NCBI GenBank assembly: GCA_012267415.1
Contig: JAAXGN010000084.1
Span: 1 to 64,000 of the forward strand
Reading direction: 5' to 3'
DNA from: Candidatus Poribacteria bacterium
GTDB taxonomy: Bacteria > Poribacteria > WGA-4E > WGA-3G
DNA: 64,000 nucleotides
The notes under the pieces are model-generated. The model saw only the letters and a program-made list of their open reading frames with translations, had not been told where the DNA came from and searched no databases. Both the position numbers and the translations under genes were made by a program. How positions within the stretch are numbered: the stretch's first letter is position 1; each line of letters opens with the position of its first letter. Shown in pieces: positions 1 to 11,672 of the stretch.

Positions 1-2210
<2,210 letters not shown>

Positions 2211-2307
2211 TTAAGTTCTCCTGTCAGCATAACGCACTCCATATTTTCCCAATCAACGGTATGAATACCACTTACAGAAAAGGTGGTGGTTTATGTTCAA
2301 CCAACAC

Positions 2308-4866
2308 TTAACTCACAGAATCTTCAGCATCTTCGGATGCATCCGTGTTCTCAACATCTTCGGATGCATCCGTGTTCTCAACATCTTCGGATGCATCCGT
2401 GTTCTCAACATCTTCGGATGCATCTGTGTTCTCAACATCTTCAGAGGTATCCGTGTTTTCAACGTCTTCAGAGGCATCTGTGTTCTCTGTGCTTTCATAA
2501 GTGTCCACGTTGTCAAGATCCTCAGCGACTTCTGTGTTAGTGTTTTCTTCAGGGATTTCAGTATCTTGTGGTGTTTCCTCTGTAGTCTGAGAATTGAGTA
2601 GATTATCAACGTTATTTTTCCCCATTTCCTGCTTGAGGAGAGCCCCCATAATTGTTTCCTCTTCCTCTATAGGTTTGGGTTGTCTTGGTTCGCGTATTGG
2701 TGCTGGACGTTGTCTGCGCGGGCGTTCTTGTCGTTCTTCTGGTGGTGTAGATGCACGTTCTTGGTCAGCCTGTGCTGCTTTTAGGCTCAAACCGATACGT
2801 CGGTTTTTTGCATCAAGATTTATGACTTTAACATCCAGTTCATCACCGACTGTAACGACTTCTTCAGGTCGTTCAATTCTTCTGTCGGCGATTTCAGAAA
2901 TATGTATCAGCCCATCAATCCCTTCTTCGAGTTTCGTAAATGCCCCGAAACTGGTTAGATTCACGATTTTGCCTCGTACGACTGAACCGACTTTATATTT
3001 TTCTGGAACTTCATCCCATGGGTCTGGTTGTGTTTGCTTGAGTCCTAACGATACGCGGCGTTCGGATGCGTCAATCTGTAGTACGACGACCTCAACTTCT
3101 TCACCTTCTTTTAGTAATTCCTGTGGGTTGGAACCTCTATCTGTCCAAGACAGGTCTGATGTATGTATTAATCCATCAATCCCTTCTTCAATTTCAACAA
3201 AAGCACCGAAGTTGGTCAAATTTCGTATACGTCCTGTAATTTTTGTGCCGACAGGATATTTCTGTTCCAAGATTTCCCAGGGGTTTGGCTGCAATTGTTT
3301 GATTCCTAAAGATATTCGTTTATCTTCTTTAGAAATCTCAAGTACAATTGCTTCAATTTCATCACCCTTGCTCACTATTCTTGAAGGTGCGACGTTGCGT
3401 CTGGTCCAAGCCATTTCAGAGACGTGTATCAATCCTTCCACTGCTTCTTCCAGTTGAACAAAGACACCGTAATTAACGATATTTACGACATCGCCAGAGA
3501 CTCTTGAGCCGATAGGGTATTTTTCCTCAACATTTTCCCATGGGTCAGATGTCTTCTGTTTCAGACCTAATGATATTTTTTCGGTTTCTATATCAATAGC
3601 AATAACTTGGACTTCAATTTCGTCTCCCATTTCAACAATTTCAGATGGGTGATGAATTCGCTTCCATGCCATATCGGTTTTATGTAGTAATCCATCAACG
3701 CCGCCAAGGTCGACGAAAGCACCAAAAGTGGTGATGTTTTTCACGACACCTTTAACGAGTTGACCAACTTCAAGGGTTTTTAGCACTTCCTCTTTCTTTT
3801 CAGCCATCTCAGTTTCGAGCCACGCTCGGCGAGACAGAACAATATTGTTTCGACGTCTGTTCATACTGATGACCTTCATCTGGAATGTTTCACCGATGTA
3901 CTGGTCAAGGTTCTGAATTGGACGCATTTCAACTTGAGACGCTGGCAAGAAGCCGGGTAAAGAACCTACAGAAACACGTAGACCGCCCTTAATGCGTTCT
4001 GTGATTTGCCCTTCGACGGGGGTTCCGCTATCAAATGCATTGCCTATCTCATCCCAAATTAATGTTTGATCGGCAATTTTTTTAGATAGATTGATTTGTC
4101 CTTCAGAATCTTCACGACGGACAATATAGACATCTATCTGGTCGCCGACTTGTACCAAAGGGATGGAATCTTCACCAGATTCAAACTCGGAAGCTGGAAT
4201 GTACCCTTCAGATTTAAAGCCGATGTCAATCATAACTTCATCACGACTTACATCAACGACAGTGCCTTTAACGATCTCGCCATCTGTGAAGGCTTTCATT
4301 GAGTTATCATAAGCTTCCTCAAGAGATTCCTGACTCATTGTGGTAGCTTGCTCTTCTTCTGGTTCAATTGCAGGCTCATCAGTCGTGGATGGTTCCTCAG
4401 TATCGGATGCAGATACTTCAGTTTCGTCATCAGAGGGAGTAGTTATAGCGGGGTCTGTTTCTGATGTATCACTCTCAACTTCGGTAGCTTGCTCGTGATC
4501 TTCAGACATGGTTTCGGCAGAAGTGGTTTCAGCGGTCAGAGTCGTATCACTTTCATCAGGTTCGGTTTCTGATGTATCGCTCTCAGTATCGTTAGCAGGC
4601 TGGGATTTTTCAGAAGTATCGCTTTCGGTTGCTTCTTCATTTTCAGCAGTATCTCCTGCTTCATTGGTAGAATCAGCTTGATCAGAGTCGTTTTCATCGG
4701 ATTCCGACAACTCTGTTTCAGCATCATCAGTAGTTGTTTCAACTTCTGCCTCTGTTTCCGTTTCGTTTACTTCTTCGTGTGTAACTTCAGTTGCGTTTCC
4801 AACTGATTGTTTCTCTTCTTCCACATCAACTATGGAATGGATTGTGTGGGTTTGTTCATTATTCAT
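2308..4866 (-). CDS. rpsA: 30S ribosomal protein S1 with long acidic N-terminal and repeated C-terminal tails
   Basis: Ribosomal protein S1, which binds mRNA and helps initiation on the 30S subunit. Six S1/OB-fold domains are visible at roughly 192-262, 280-345, 367-435, 452-522, 539-608 and 626-695; domains 3-6 have the typical (T/N)FGAFV..GIDGLIH motif and domains 1-2 are the divergent ribosome-docking type. At 852 residues it is much longer than the usual 400-560. The excess is an acidic Glu/Asp/Ser/Thr-rich N-terminal extension of about 176 residues with repeated SDTSET-like units, and a C-terminal tail of about 150 residues ending in copies of DASEDVENT. An internal Met at about residue 177 (MSQESLEEAYDN) resembles a normal S1 start, but I see no good ribosome binding site there. 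A promoter candidate lies upstream at 4966-4994. Confidence 0.95.
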   Translation of the reverse strand: MNNEQTHTIHSIVDVEEEKQSVGNATEVTHEEVNETETEAEVETTTDDAETELSESDENDSDQADSTNEAGDTAENEEATESDTSEKSQPANDTESDTSETEPDESDTTLTAETTSAETMSEDHEQATEVESDTSETDPAITTPSDDETEVSASDTEEPSTTDEPAIEPEEEQATTMSQESLEEAYDNSMKAFTDGEIVKGTVVDVSRDEVMIDIGFKSEGYIPASEFESGEDSIPLVQVGDQIDVYIVRREDSEGQINLSKKIADQTLIWDEIGNAFDSGTPVEGQITERIKGGLRVSVGSLPGFLPASQVEMRPIQNLDQYIGETFQMKVISMNRRRNNIVLSRRAWLETEMAEKKEEVLKTLEVGQLVKGVVKNITTFGAFVDLGGVDGLLHKTDMAWKRIHHPSEIVEMGDEIEVQVIAIDIETEKISLGLKQKTSDPWENVEEKYPIGSRVSGDVVNIVNYGVFVQLEEAVEGLIHVSEMAWTRRNVAPSRIVSKGDEIEAIVLEISKEDKRISLGIKQLQPNPWEILEQKYPVGTKITGRIRNLTNFGAFVEIEEGIDGLIHTSDLSWTDRGSNPQELLKEGEEVEVVVLQIDASERRVSLGLKQTQPDPWDEVPEKYKVGSVVRGKIVNLTSFGAFTKLEEGIDGLIHISEIADRRIERPEEVVTVGDELDVKVINLDAKNRRIGLSLKAAQADQERASTPPEERQERPRRQRPAPIREPRQPKPIEEEETIMGALLKQEMGKNNVDNLLNSQTTEETPQDTEIPEENTNTEVAEDLDNVDTYESTENTDASEDVENTDTSEDVENTDASEDVENTDASEDVENTDASEDVENTDASEDAEDSVS
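2331..2486 (-). repeat. 27-bp tandem repeat encoding the acidic C-terminus of S1
   Basis: Five full 27-bp units plus a partial sixth, each coding for nine residues (DASEDVENT). The first three units in window order (2331-2411) look identical, the fourth differs by one base and the others are more diverged. The unit is a multiple of three, so copy-number change keeps frame. The gradient of divergence suggests recent expansion at the 3' end of rpsA. Confidence 0.95.
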
Positions 4867-4965
4867 TAAGATACCTGGGTCTCCTCAAAACGCAAGACAG
4901 CGTTAAGTCCACCAGTTCCTCCTTGTTGCACAGTGCTGCTGGCACTTTCAAATCGGTTACTTAAT

Positions 4966-4994
4966 AGTATATCACATTGCAAAGCGAATTGCAA
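4966..4994 (-). promoter_or_regulatory. Candidate sigma70 promoter for rpsA
   Basis: On the minus strand: TTGCAA, 17-base spacer, TATACT, about 95 bases upstream of the rpsA start. It lies in the short divergent region shared with the LamG gene. Based on consensus match only. Confidence 0.55.
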
Positions 4995-5017
4995 CAATAA
5001 TCTTAGAAACATTTTGG

Positions 5018-5047
5018 TTGACATTTTTGTGTGATGAAAGGTATAAT
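5018..5047 (+). promoter_or_regulatory. Consensus sigma70 promoter for the LamG gene
   Basis: TTGACA at 5018-5023, an 18-base spacer and TATAAT at 5042-5047: both hexamers are perfect. The predicted transcript would start near 5054, downstream of the ORF-track start codon at 5031, which independently argues that translation starts at GTG 5076. Confidence 0.75.
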
Positions 5048-5075
5048 CTCCCACAGAAGTTATAGGAGGGTTCTT

Positions 5076-5939
5076 GTGTCAAATAAATTTAAACTCCTGC
5101 TCAGTTGTATATTCATGTTAAACATAGTTCTTCCCGTTTTCTCCTTCAGTCCATCCGGTGGTGTTTTGGTGCTGGATGGTGAAGATGACTATGCAATACT
5201 TCCATTTGGGAAATATGGATATATCATTCCAAGAGACACCGATGCGTTTACCGTCGAGTTTTGGTTCTATCCGACTTCTGATAATCAACCAGAAGCAGGA
5301 AAATCAAATATTATTCTGAGTCAACAAGTTCGTTTTGCTTTAGGTACAAAAAACAGATGTATAGATCCAGTTAATGAGACGGATGAGTTATGTATCTTCG
5401 GTGCAGCGTACCTTGAGGGTGCTGCGAACGGTATCTCAGGTGTTCATGTTGTCATCAAAAAGAATGAATGGAATTATATGGCAGTTATATTCACGGACAG
5501 CACATTATATCTGGCTTATAACGATAAGATTTATAAAAAAAGGAAATTCACACCTATGAACGTCGTGGCTGGGGAACTGCGCCTACCTGAAGGGTTTAAG
5601 AACTTCTGTGTGGGTGGATATGCTGAAGACTTTTTGATCCCAAAACTTTACTTTCAAGGTGAAATTGATACGATAAGGGTATCCAATATTGCTCGATATG
5701 ATTTACCCATTGAAAAGGGAATTTCAGCCTTTGAACCACCGCACCGTTTCTCAAGTGATGCCAACACATTGGCACTCTGGAATTTTGATGAGCATGAAGG
5801 ATCAGAAACCTTTGAGGATGCGTCGGGGAATGGGTATACTCTAACTGGGATGAACGGGGCCACCACAAGCGGTACACTCGCTGTCCAACCTACAAGCAAC
5901 TCATTATCCACGACTTGGGCAAAAATCAAGTCAGAATAA
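5076..5939 (+). CDS. Exported LamG/concanavalin A-like domain protein
   Basis: I choose GTG at 5076 because AGGAGGG sits 5 bases upstream and a perfect promoter lies between this start and the ORF-track start at 5031. The N-terminus (SNKFKLLLSCIFMLNIVLPVFSF) is a signal peptide, so the protein is exported. The rest is one LamG-type jelly-roll: FTVEFWFYP, KNEWNYMAVIFTDS, GEIDTIRVSNIARYD and LALWNFDE are typical strands. LamG domains usually bind carbohydrate or protein ligands; no catalytic residues can be named. The C-terminus ends LSTTWAKIK, a motif shared with two other LamG proteins in this window. Divergent from rpsA, no operon partner. Precise role unknown. Confidence 0.85.
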   Translation: MSNKFKLLLSCIFMLNIVLPVFSFSPSGGVLVLDGEDDYAILPFGKYGYIIPRDTDAFTVEFWFYPTSDNQPEAGKSNIILSQQVRFALGTKNRCIDPVNETDELCIFGAAYLEGAANGISGVHVVIKKNEWNYMAVIFTDSTLYLAYNDKIYKKRKFTPMNVVAGELRLPEGFKNFCVGGYAEDFLIPKLYFQGEIDTIRVSNIARYDLPIEKGISAFEPPHRFSSDANTLALWNFDEHEGSETFEDASGNGYTLTGMNGATTSGTLAVQPTSNSLSTTWAKIKSE

Positions 5940-6017
5940 TCCTGAGTCATATAATTCTAATTCTATCTGTTTTCTTTCATTCTGTTGTGGGATGGGTAAA
6001 GACACGAAAGCAGATGC

Positions 6018-8699
6018 TTACGACACATCCCACAACACTATGGTCCCATCTATGCAGCTGCCAGAAAGCAATTTACCATTCGAAGAAAAGGCGAGAGATG
6101 CGACTATATCGGATTGACCACTTAATACTGCAACCTGTTCACCCGTCTCAATTTCCCAAATAGACACGATGTCTTGTTCTGTCTGATACCACAATGCACC
6201 AGCAAGGTATTTACCACAATGTGAGAATGCAATCGTAACGCCATCACAGTTAGGTTTAGGGAGAAGTATTGTCTGCAGTGTCTTAAACGTGTGCGCATCC
6301 AGAATGCGGATCTCAGTATCAGAACGAGAAGCAATGAAATCTCCACAGGGAGAAAAGAAATACAGAAACCTTAATGTTGACTCTTTGATTTCTTGACAAG
6401 ACTCTAAGTCCCATATACACACTTTCTTGCTGTGATCAAAACTGAAAAGCCTTTGTCCATCCGGTGAAAACGTCACCGAAAAAACATCATCCTGATGTCC
6501 CTGCAGCACTGATGGATGCTTTGGGTCGTCGATATTCCATACATACACATTACCCGACTCACACCCACATGCAATCCGATCCCCCTGTGGTGAGAACCGT
6601 GGTCCACAGCTCCTATCAAATATCTCATCAGGGACAGGGATTTCAGCTATAGATCTTTCTTTTGACCTAAGTCGCCACACCTTAGTGCGACGATCATTAT
6701 GACAGTGAAGAACGGTTATCTCCCCTGAAGGCTTCACAATGAAATCAGCAATATAATCATTAAAAAACTGATGTTCTTTAACAGACCTATTATCAACATC
6801 CAACAGGACGATACCGTCCCAACAATCACACACAAGCGTGTGATTGTCTACCCAGACAGGGGGGATACGATTAAAAATGAAGTGATGTTCACGGACAACT
6901 TCGTAATTCGGTATTTCATCTGTTGTCTTGGTGTTTTCATTATCTGTCATTCCAGCTGCAAGCAGGTCTGTGTATGCTTTCGCTAAATCGATAGAAAACC
7001 AATAACCGCCTACACCTGAGCGGACTTCAAGCACCCTCCCATTAGTTTCAACATTCCATACATCAATTGCATAGCCATCGGGTCTTGTAACATCTCTGAT
7101 ACCGTATAGCTGCCCGTTGTTTGCATAGAAAGGTTCGTCCATATTAGGAGCAACCCTTTTGACAGAATTTGTAGCGATCTCCCATTCTATAAGGATGTCG
7201 TCGCTTGATGCGATGTATTTCCCACATGGCGAAAAAGTGATTGACATTATCTCATCATTGTGTTCAGTGAAGTATGCGATCTGTTCATTTGCGGTGATAT
7301 CCCAGACAGCGATATCGGAATAAAGCAGTTCATCATAGTGTAGTGTGCCATCAGTTGAACCACCTGCTATAAGCCGACTGTCATCTGAAATCGCAAAGGT
7401 TTCTCCTGGAAACTTGACAATTGGTTTACCTGTTTGCGGTTCCCAAACGTAGATCTGGGCATGTTCGTCATCAGGGTTGAGACACACATTCTCCTTTGAG
7501 TATTTTCTGTGATTTCCCACCATTGACGCAAGTCCTGCCCCATCCGGGGTGAATGTAAGTCCTTCAATGTCATTGGTTTTCCATTTGTGTTCTCCACGAT
7601 CCATCTGAGCGATCTGTTCACTTGTGTGAATGTCCAAGACTCTGACATGTCCTTCGTAATCAGCAATTGCGATCCATTTCCCATTTGACGAACAGGCAAG
7701 TCCAGCATAGGCACTCTGTTCCTCAATTTCCAATACACATTGACCACTTGTGACATCCATCACCTTGATCGTTGCATGTTTCGTAACGAGAATTACCAGC
7801 TTGCCATCAGGTGAGAACTCTATGTTGAAGACACACCCTTGCGAATCATCCCAAAATGAAATCGGTTGCATTGAAGCGACATCATACCACCATAATCCAG
7901 AGGTAGTTCCGACAGCAAAATGGACTCCATCTGGTGACAGTTTAACTGACTTGACTTCACCTTTACCAAATTTTGCGTAGACTCCATCGGGTAGTCTCCA
8001 ATTGTCGCCTGTTGCATCGTTGGGATCAACGTTGAAAATTGCTGGTTTAATAGTATTCTTTGCTTTTTCTATGATTCTCTTAGGCTGAACAGATTCTGAT
8101 TTCATTGCTGCTCCTTTTGTTTGTGCTGCTAATGGTGCGGGGTCAAATTCCTTTCGTAGTAGTGCTCGGATTTCACGTAATTTTGTTTTTACTGTTCCTA
8201 TCGGCATGTTGAATTCGGATGCGATCTCTTTGATTTGCCACGATTCCAGGTAGAAAAGTTTTGCGACTGAACGCAACTTCTGTGGTAGGTGATGGATTGT
8301 TTCTTTGATGTCAGCGATGAGTTGGTATTCTCTGAACCGTGCTGCTGCGTGTTCGTTCAACTGTTCTGCGATCACGGTTGCATCGTGCGGGATTTCGTTT
8401 CGGGTTTGTCGTCCGATAGTGTAATAGCGTTTACAGGCATTGTAGGCGATACGGTGAAGCCACGCACCGAAACTCTTTATGTTTCTGAGGTCTCTGATGT
8501 TCTTCCAGACAGCCATCCAGATGTCTGTGTGAATCTCTTCAGCATCTTGGTGTTGTCTTGCATTTGCGTGAATGACACCCCGGATGCGCGGTGTAAATCG
8601 CTTGATGAGCTCAGCAAACGCTTGCTGATCTCTTTTCTGGACAAGGTGGATGAGTTCTTCGTCTGTTAGGTTCTTTAGTGATTTATCGTCTTTTGACAT
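6018..8699 (-). CDS. ECF sigma factor fused to WD40 propeller(s), paralogue 1
   Basis: An 893-residue fusion. Residues about 15-190 are an ECF sigma-70 factor: region 2 (DAEEIHTDIWMAVWKNI, FGAWLHRIAYNAC) and region 4 with a helix-turn-helix (IKEIASEFNMPIGTVKTKLREIR). From about 225 to the end are roughly 14 WD40-type blades (FSPDGK.., ..VWD.. repeats), enough for two seven-bladed propellers. There is no membrane segment, so the propeller should be cytoplasmic and could sense a partner that frees or restrains the sigma domain (inference). No anti-sigma gene is adjacent. An internal AAAAGGAG plus ATG (8103-8118) sits at the sigma/WD40 junction and could yield a free WD40 protein. Tandem with a paralogue at 8979-11672. 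ECF-WD40 fusions have been reported in Planctomycetes as far as I recall. Confidence 0.9.
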   Translation of the reverse strand: MSKDDKSLKNLTDEELIHLVQKRDQQAFAELIKRFTPRIRGVIHANARQHQDAEEIHTDIWMAVWKNIRDLRNIKSFGAWLHRIAYNACKRYYTIGRQTRNEIPHDATVIAEQLNEHAAARFREYQLIADIKETIHHLPQKLRSVAKLFYLESWQIKEIASEFNMPIGTVKTKLREIRALLRKEFDPAPLAAQTKGAAMKSESVQPKRIIEKAKNTIKPAIFNVDPNDATGDNWRLPDGVYAKFGKGEVKSVKLSPDGVHFAVGTTSGLWWYDVASMQPISFWDDSQGCVFNIEFSPDGKLVILVTKHATIKVMDVTSGQCVLEIEEQSAYAGLACSSNGKWIAIADYEGHVRVLDIHTSEQIAQMDRGEHKWKTNDIEGLTFTPDGAGLASMVGNHRKYSKENVCLNPDDEHAQIYVWEPQTGKPIVKFPGETFAISDDSRLIAGGSTDGTLHYDELLYSDIAVWDITANEQIAYFTEHNDEIMSITFSPCGKYIASSDDILIEWEIATNSVKRVAPNMDEPFYANNGQLYGIRDVTRPDGYAIDVWNVETNGRVLEVRSGVGGYWFSIDLAKAYTDLLAAGMTDNENTKTTDEIPNYEVVREHHFIFNRIPPVWVDNHTLVCDCWDGIVLLDVDNRSVKEHQFFNDYIADFIVKPSGEITVLHCHNDRRTKVWRLRSKERSIAEIPVPDEIFDRSCGPRFSPQGDRIACGCESGNVYVWNIDDPKHPSVLQGHQDDVFSVTFSPDGQRLFSFDHSKKVCIWDLESCQEIKESTLRFLYFFSPCGDFIASRSDTEIRILDAHTFKTLQTILLPKPNCDGVTIAFSHCGKYLAGALWYQTEQDIVSIWEIETGEQVAVLSGQSDIVASLAFSSNGKLLSGSCIDGTIVLWDVS
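8103..8118 (-). promoter_or_regulatory. Internal Shine-Dalgarno and ATG at sigma/WD40 junction (paralogue 1)
   Basis: Coding-strand AAAAGGAG followed after 5 bases by an in-frame ATG (codon 199), inside the sigma-WD40 ORF and just after the sigma region 4. The paralogue has the same arrangement with the same spacing, so it may be a functional internal start. Confidence 0.5.
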
Positions 8700-8804
8700 T
8701 GCTACTATCCTGTGTTGGTTTTATAATAGAGTAGCATATATGTCGGAAAGGTTTAAAAAAAATTATGTTGTCCAGTATGTGTATCCCAGAGATGAATTCA
8801 TAAG

Positions 8805-8970
8805 CGTCAATTTAGTGTGGTTTAAAAGTAGTAGGCACACGCCGTGTGCCGTCCATCTATAACTCATCTTGGCATGGGACACACCAAAATATATTCAAAA
8901 AGGCTCATGGTATACGGCACACGGAGTGTGCCTACTACTATGCATCTGAATGTCCTTAAATTGACGCCTA
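8805..8970. repeat. Palindromic repeat with inverted ends between sigma-WD40 genes
   Basis: The gap between the two sigma-WD40 genes holds a long inverted repeat. The outer arms are GCGTCAATTTA near 8806 and TAAATTGACGC near 8956; the inner arms are AGTAGGCACAC near 8830 and GTGTGCCTACT near 8926, with CGGCACAC on both sides. The same arms recur elsewhere in the window (for example near 58783, 16890-16945 and 53299), so this is a family member, not a gene-specific terminator. It could still form a strong hairpin. Confidence 0.85.
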
Positions 8971-8978
8971 TGGTGATT

Positions 8979-11672
8979 TCACGTCAGCTTACATTCCTCT
9001 AAATCCCACAGCATGACAGTGCCATTTCCACAGCCAGCTGCTAATAGTTTTCCGTTGGGGGAAAAGGAAAGAAATGATAACTTTGAAGTATGTCCTCGTA
9101 GATCGGCAACTTGTTCACACGTTTCAACATCCCATAGGCGTATTGCTAAACTGGCAGCATCATTCTCCCACCACGTCGCTCCAGCAAGGTAACGTCCACA
9201 AGGAGAAAACACGAGCGGAGATGTACGTGCAAACGGTGTTGGTTGCGGAATTGAACGTAAGTGTGTCAGATTATCCGCACACCAAAAACGTATTTCGGTA
9301 TTTAGATCAGCAACGATGCGTTCACCGTTGGGAGAGAATACCATCGCTAACGGTTCACACGGTGTGTCCATCGGTAACCTACTGATTTCCTTGTTAGCTG
9401 CTACATCCCATATACGTGCGGTTTCATCTTGAGCACCACTTACCAATCGCTGTCCATTGGGAGAGAATGCAATTGTTTGAATATAATCTGTGTGTCCTTT
9501 CAGCACTGATGGAGTCTGTGGTTGCTCAAGATTCCATAGAAAGATATTCCCCAGTCTACAACCAGCAGCGATATGATCACCAATAGGTGAAATTGCGGTT
9601 TGAATTACCCAAATGAATGCCGTTTCAGGTACATTGAATTCTGCGATAGGTTTGTCAGGTGTTTTCAAATCCCACACTTTACTCTCCTGAGAAAAATGTG
9701 AAACCAGTACCCTCTCCGAAGTGAGTTTCGTTATTGAACTTACCCAATCATCAAATAACATTCTCTCTTTGAGGCATTTCTGTTCAACATCCCAAAACGC
9801 AACTCCACGAATAGTATTCGTTGCTATTGTCTTGTCATCTATCCAGACAGTTTGCGCTGCGGGCCAGGGAAACACAATCTCACGTGCAATCTCATACTTC
9901 GGTATATTCGCATTTTTTGTTTTGTCAGTTGGTCTATCTACCAATTGGTGCGTATATGCCATCGCTAAAGAATATGCGAAAGCGAAACTGCCAATACCCG
10001 CTTGTATCTGAAGTATGCTTTCTCTTGCTTCAACATCCCAAACATCTAAACTGCTGGTAGCTCCATCGTATTTAATAGCGTATAGGTGTCCTGTATTAGA
10101 ATAGAAAGGATCAGTGAAGTTAGGATATACCTTCAGTTCAGAGCTTGTTTCGATATCCCAAATCCGCAAAGTTTCATCGCTTGATGCGATGTATTTTCCA
10201 CAAGGTGAAAAAGTGAGTGAATCTATCCACTCAGTATGTTCGGTGAAGTAGGCAATTTGTTCACCTGTAGATATATCCCATACTGAGATGTTGCTATCAA
10301 CGCATTTTTCATTTGTTGACGTTTCGTCAGGAGAAGACCCGGCAACTAAACGACTGTCGGAGGAAAGTGCAAATCGATGTCCAGCGAACTTGACGAGTTT
10401 CTTCCCTGTCGTTGGGTCCCAAACATAGATTTGACTACCTTCTGAATCGGGATTCAGGATTTCATCGTATGTTTCCTTTTTACCTGAAGAATGAAAAGGA
10501 TTACCAGCAATCGCTGCAAGTAGCGTTCCATCAGGTGTAAATTGAAGATCATAGATATCGTTTGATTTCCATTTATGTTCTCCCCGATCCATCTGTGCAA
10601 TCTGTAAGCCGGTTTCAATATCCAATACGTTCACAAATCCTGAACCACCGGAAATCGCTGCCCATTTTCCATTTGACGAACAAGCCAGACCGCCAAATCC
10701 ATCCTGATCCTTTATTTCTCTGATGCATTCGCCAGTTTCAACATCCATTATCCTGATGATAGAACCTACGGTATTCATAATAATCAGTCTGCCATCAGGT
10801 GAGAAGTCGATGGTATTGACATCACCACCGGCGACCTTCCATAAAGAGATGGGTTGCATTGTTGTGACATCATACCACCATAACCCAACCCCTGTTGCGA
10901 CGGCGAAATATGTACCATCGGGGGAGAGTTTGACATCACTGATATTTCCTTTGCCGAATCTTGCGACGATGCCATCAGGTAGTCCCCAACTGTCACCAGT
11001 GGGATCATCTGCATTCACATTTAAGAGTGCAGGTTGTCTGTTATTCTTGGATTCATTATTGAGCGTTCGTAAAGCAACTTCAGATTGTTTCGTTTCTTTT
11101 GCCATGATTGCTCCTTTTATAGGTGCTGGGTCAAATTCACTTCTTAGGATTTCTCGGATTTCACGTAATTTCGTTTTAACTGTACCTATCGGCATGCTTA
11201 ACTCTGATGCGATCTCTTTAATTTTCCACGATTCCAGATAGAAGAGTTTTGCGACTGATCGCAACTTCTGTGGTAGGTGATGCACTGCTTCTCTGATGTC
11301 TGCAATGAGTTGAAATTCTCTATATCGTGCGGCAGCGTGTTCGTCTATCTGTTCAACGATCTCATCAAATTCGTGTGGAATTTCGTTTCGCGATTGGCGT
11401 GCAATTGTATAGTAGCGTTGACATGCGTTGTAGGCGATACGGTGAAGCCACGCACCGAAACTCTCAACGTTTCTGAGATGGTTGATGTTGTTCCAGACTG
11501 CCATCCAGATGTCTGTGCGTATCTCTTCTGCGTCCAGTCGGTGTCTGGCATTGGTTACAACGACACCCCAAATACGGGGTGTAAATCGGTTGATGAGTTC
11601 AGCAAAAGCTTCTTGGTCTCTGTTTTGAACCCTGCGGATGAGTTCTTCATCTGTGAGTTGGTTAATTTTCAC
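8979..11672 (-). CDS. ECF sigma factor fused to WD40 propeller(s), paralogue 2
   Basis: 897 residues, clearly homologous over its length to the neighbouring 6018-8699 gene. The start is GTG at 11672 with AGGAAGAG upstream. The sigma part covers about 10-180: region 2 (DAEEIRTDIWMAVWNNI, FGAWLHRIAYNAC) and region 4 (IKEIASELSMPIGTVKTKLREIR). The WD40 part runs from about 215 to the end with about 14 blades; FSPNGQRLVSGAQD and ETARIWDVA are the clearest. The domain start LPDGIVARFGKGNISD matches the first repeat of the exported WD40 protein at 11930, so the propeller probably came from such a protein. An internal AAAAGGAG plus ATG at codon 190 is conserved with paralogue 1. Tandem duplication is likely. 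Target promoters are unknown. Confidence 0.9.
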   Translation of the reverse strand: MKINQLTDEELIRRVQNRDQEAFAELINRFTPRIWGVVVTNARHRLDAEEIRTDIWMAVWNNINHLRNVESFGAWLHRIAYNACQRYYTIARQSRNEIPHEFDEIVEQIDEHAAARYREFQLIADIREAVHHLPQKLRSVAKLFYLESWKIKEIASELSMPIGTVKTKLREIREILRSEFDPAPIKGAIMAKETKQSEVALRTLNNESKNNRQPALLNVNADDPTGDSWGLPDGIVARFGKGNISDVKLSPDGTYFAVATGVGLWWYDVTTMQPISLWKVAGGDVNTIDFSPDGRLIIMNTVGSIIRIMDVETGECIREIKDQDGFGGLACSSNGKWAAISGGSGFVNVLDIETGLQIAQMDRGEHKWKSNDIYDLQFTPDGTLLAAIAGNPFHSSGKKETYDEILNPDSEGSQIYVWDPTTGKKLVKFAGHRFALSSDSRLVAGSSPDETSTNEKCVDSNISVWDISTGEQIAYFTEHTEWIDSLTFSPCGKYIASSDETLRIWDIETSSELKVYPNFTDPFYSNTGHLYAIKYDGATSSLDVWDVEARESILQIQAGIGSFAFAYSLAMAYTHQLVDRPTDKTKNANIPKYEIAREIVFPWPAAQTVWIDDKTIATNTIRGVAFWDVEQKCLKERMLFDDWVSSITKLTSERVLVSHFSQESKVWDLKTPDKPIAEFNVPETAFIWVIQTAISPIGDHIAAGCRLGNIFLWNLEQPQTPSVLKGHTDYIQTIAFSPNGQRLVSGAQDETARIWDVAANKEISRLPMDTPCEPLAMVFSPNGERIVADLNTEIRFWCADNLTHLRSIPQPTPFARTSPLVFSPCGRYLAGATWWENDAASLAIRLWDVETCEQVADLRGHTSKLSFLSFSPNGKLLAAGCGNGTVMLWDLEECKLT
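11103..11118 (-). promoter_or_regulatory. Internal Shine-Dalgarno and ATG at sigma/WD40 junction (paralogue 2)
   Basis: AAAAGGAG on the coding strand, 5 bases, then ATG at codon 190. The spacing and position relative to the sigma/WD40 boundary are the same as in paralogue 1. Confidence 0.5.

Noticed and set aside
2211-2307. SAM riboswitch upstream of metK
   Set aside because: The 97-bp leader shows no conserved SAM-I, SAM-II or SAM-IV-like arrangement that I can recognise.
2283-2609. Overlapping ORFs on both strands at 2283-2609
   Set aside because: All are alternative frames of the 27-bp repeat tail of rpsA.
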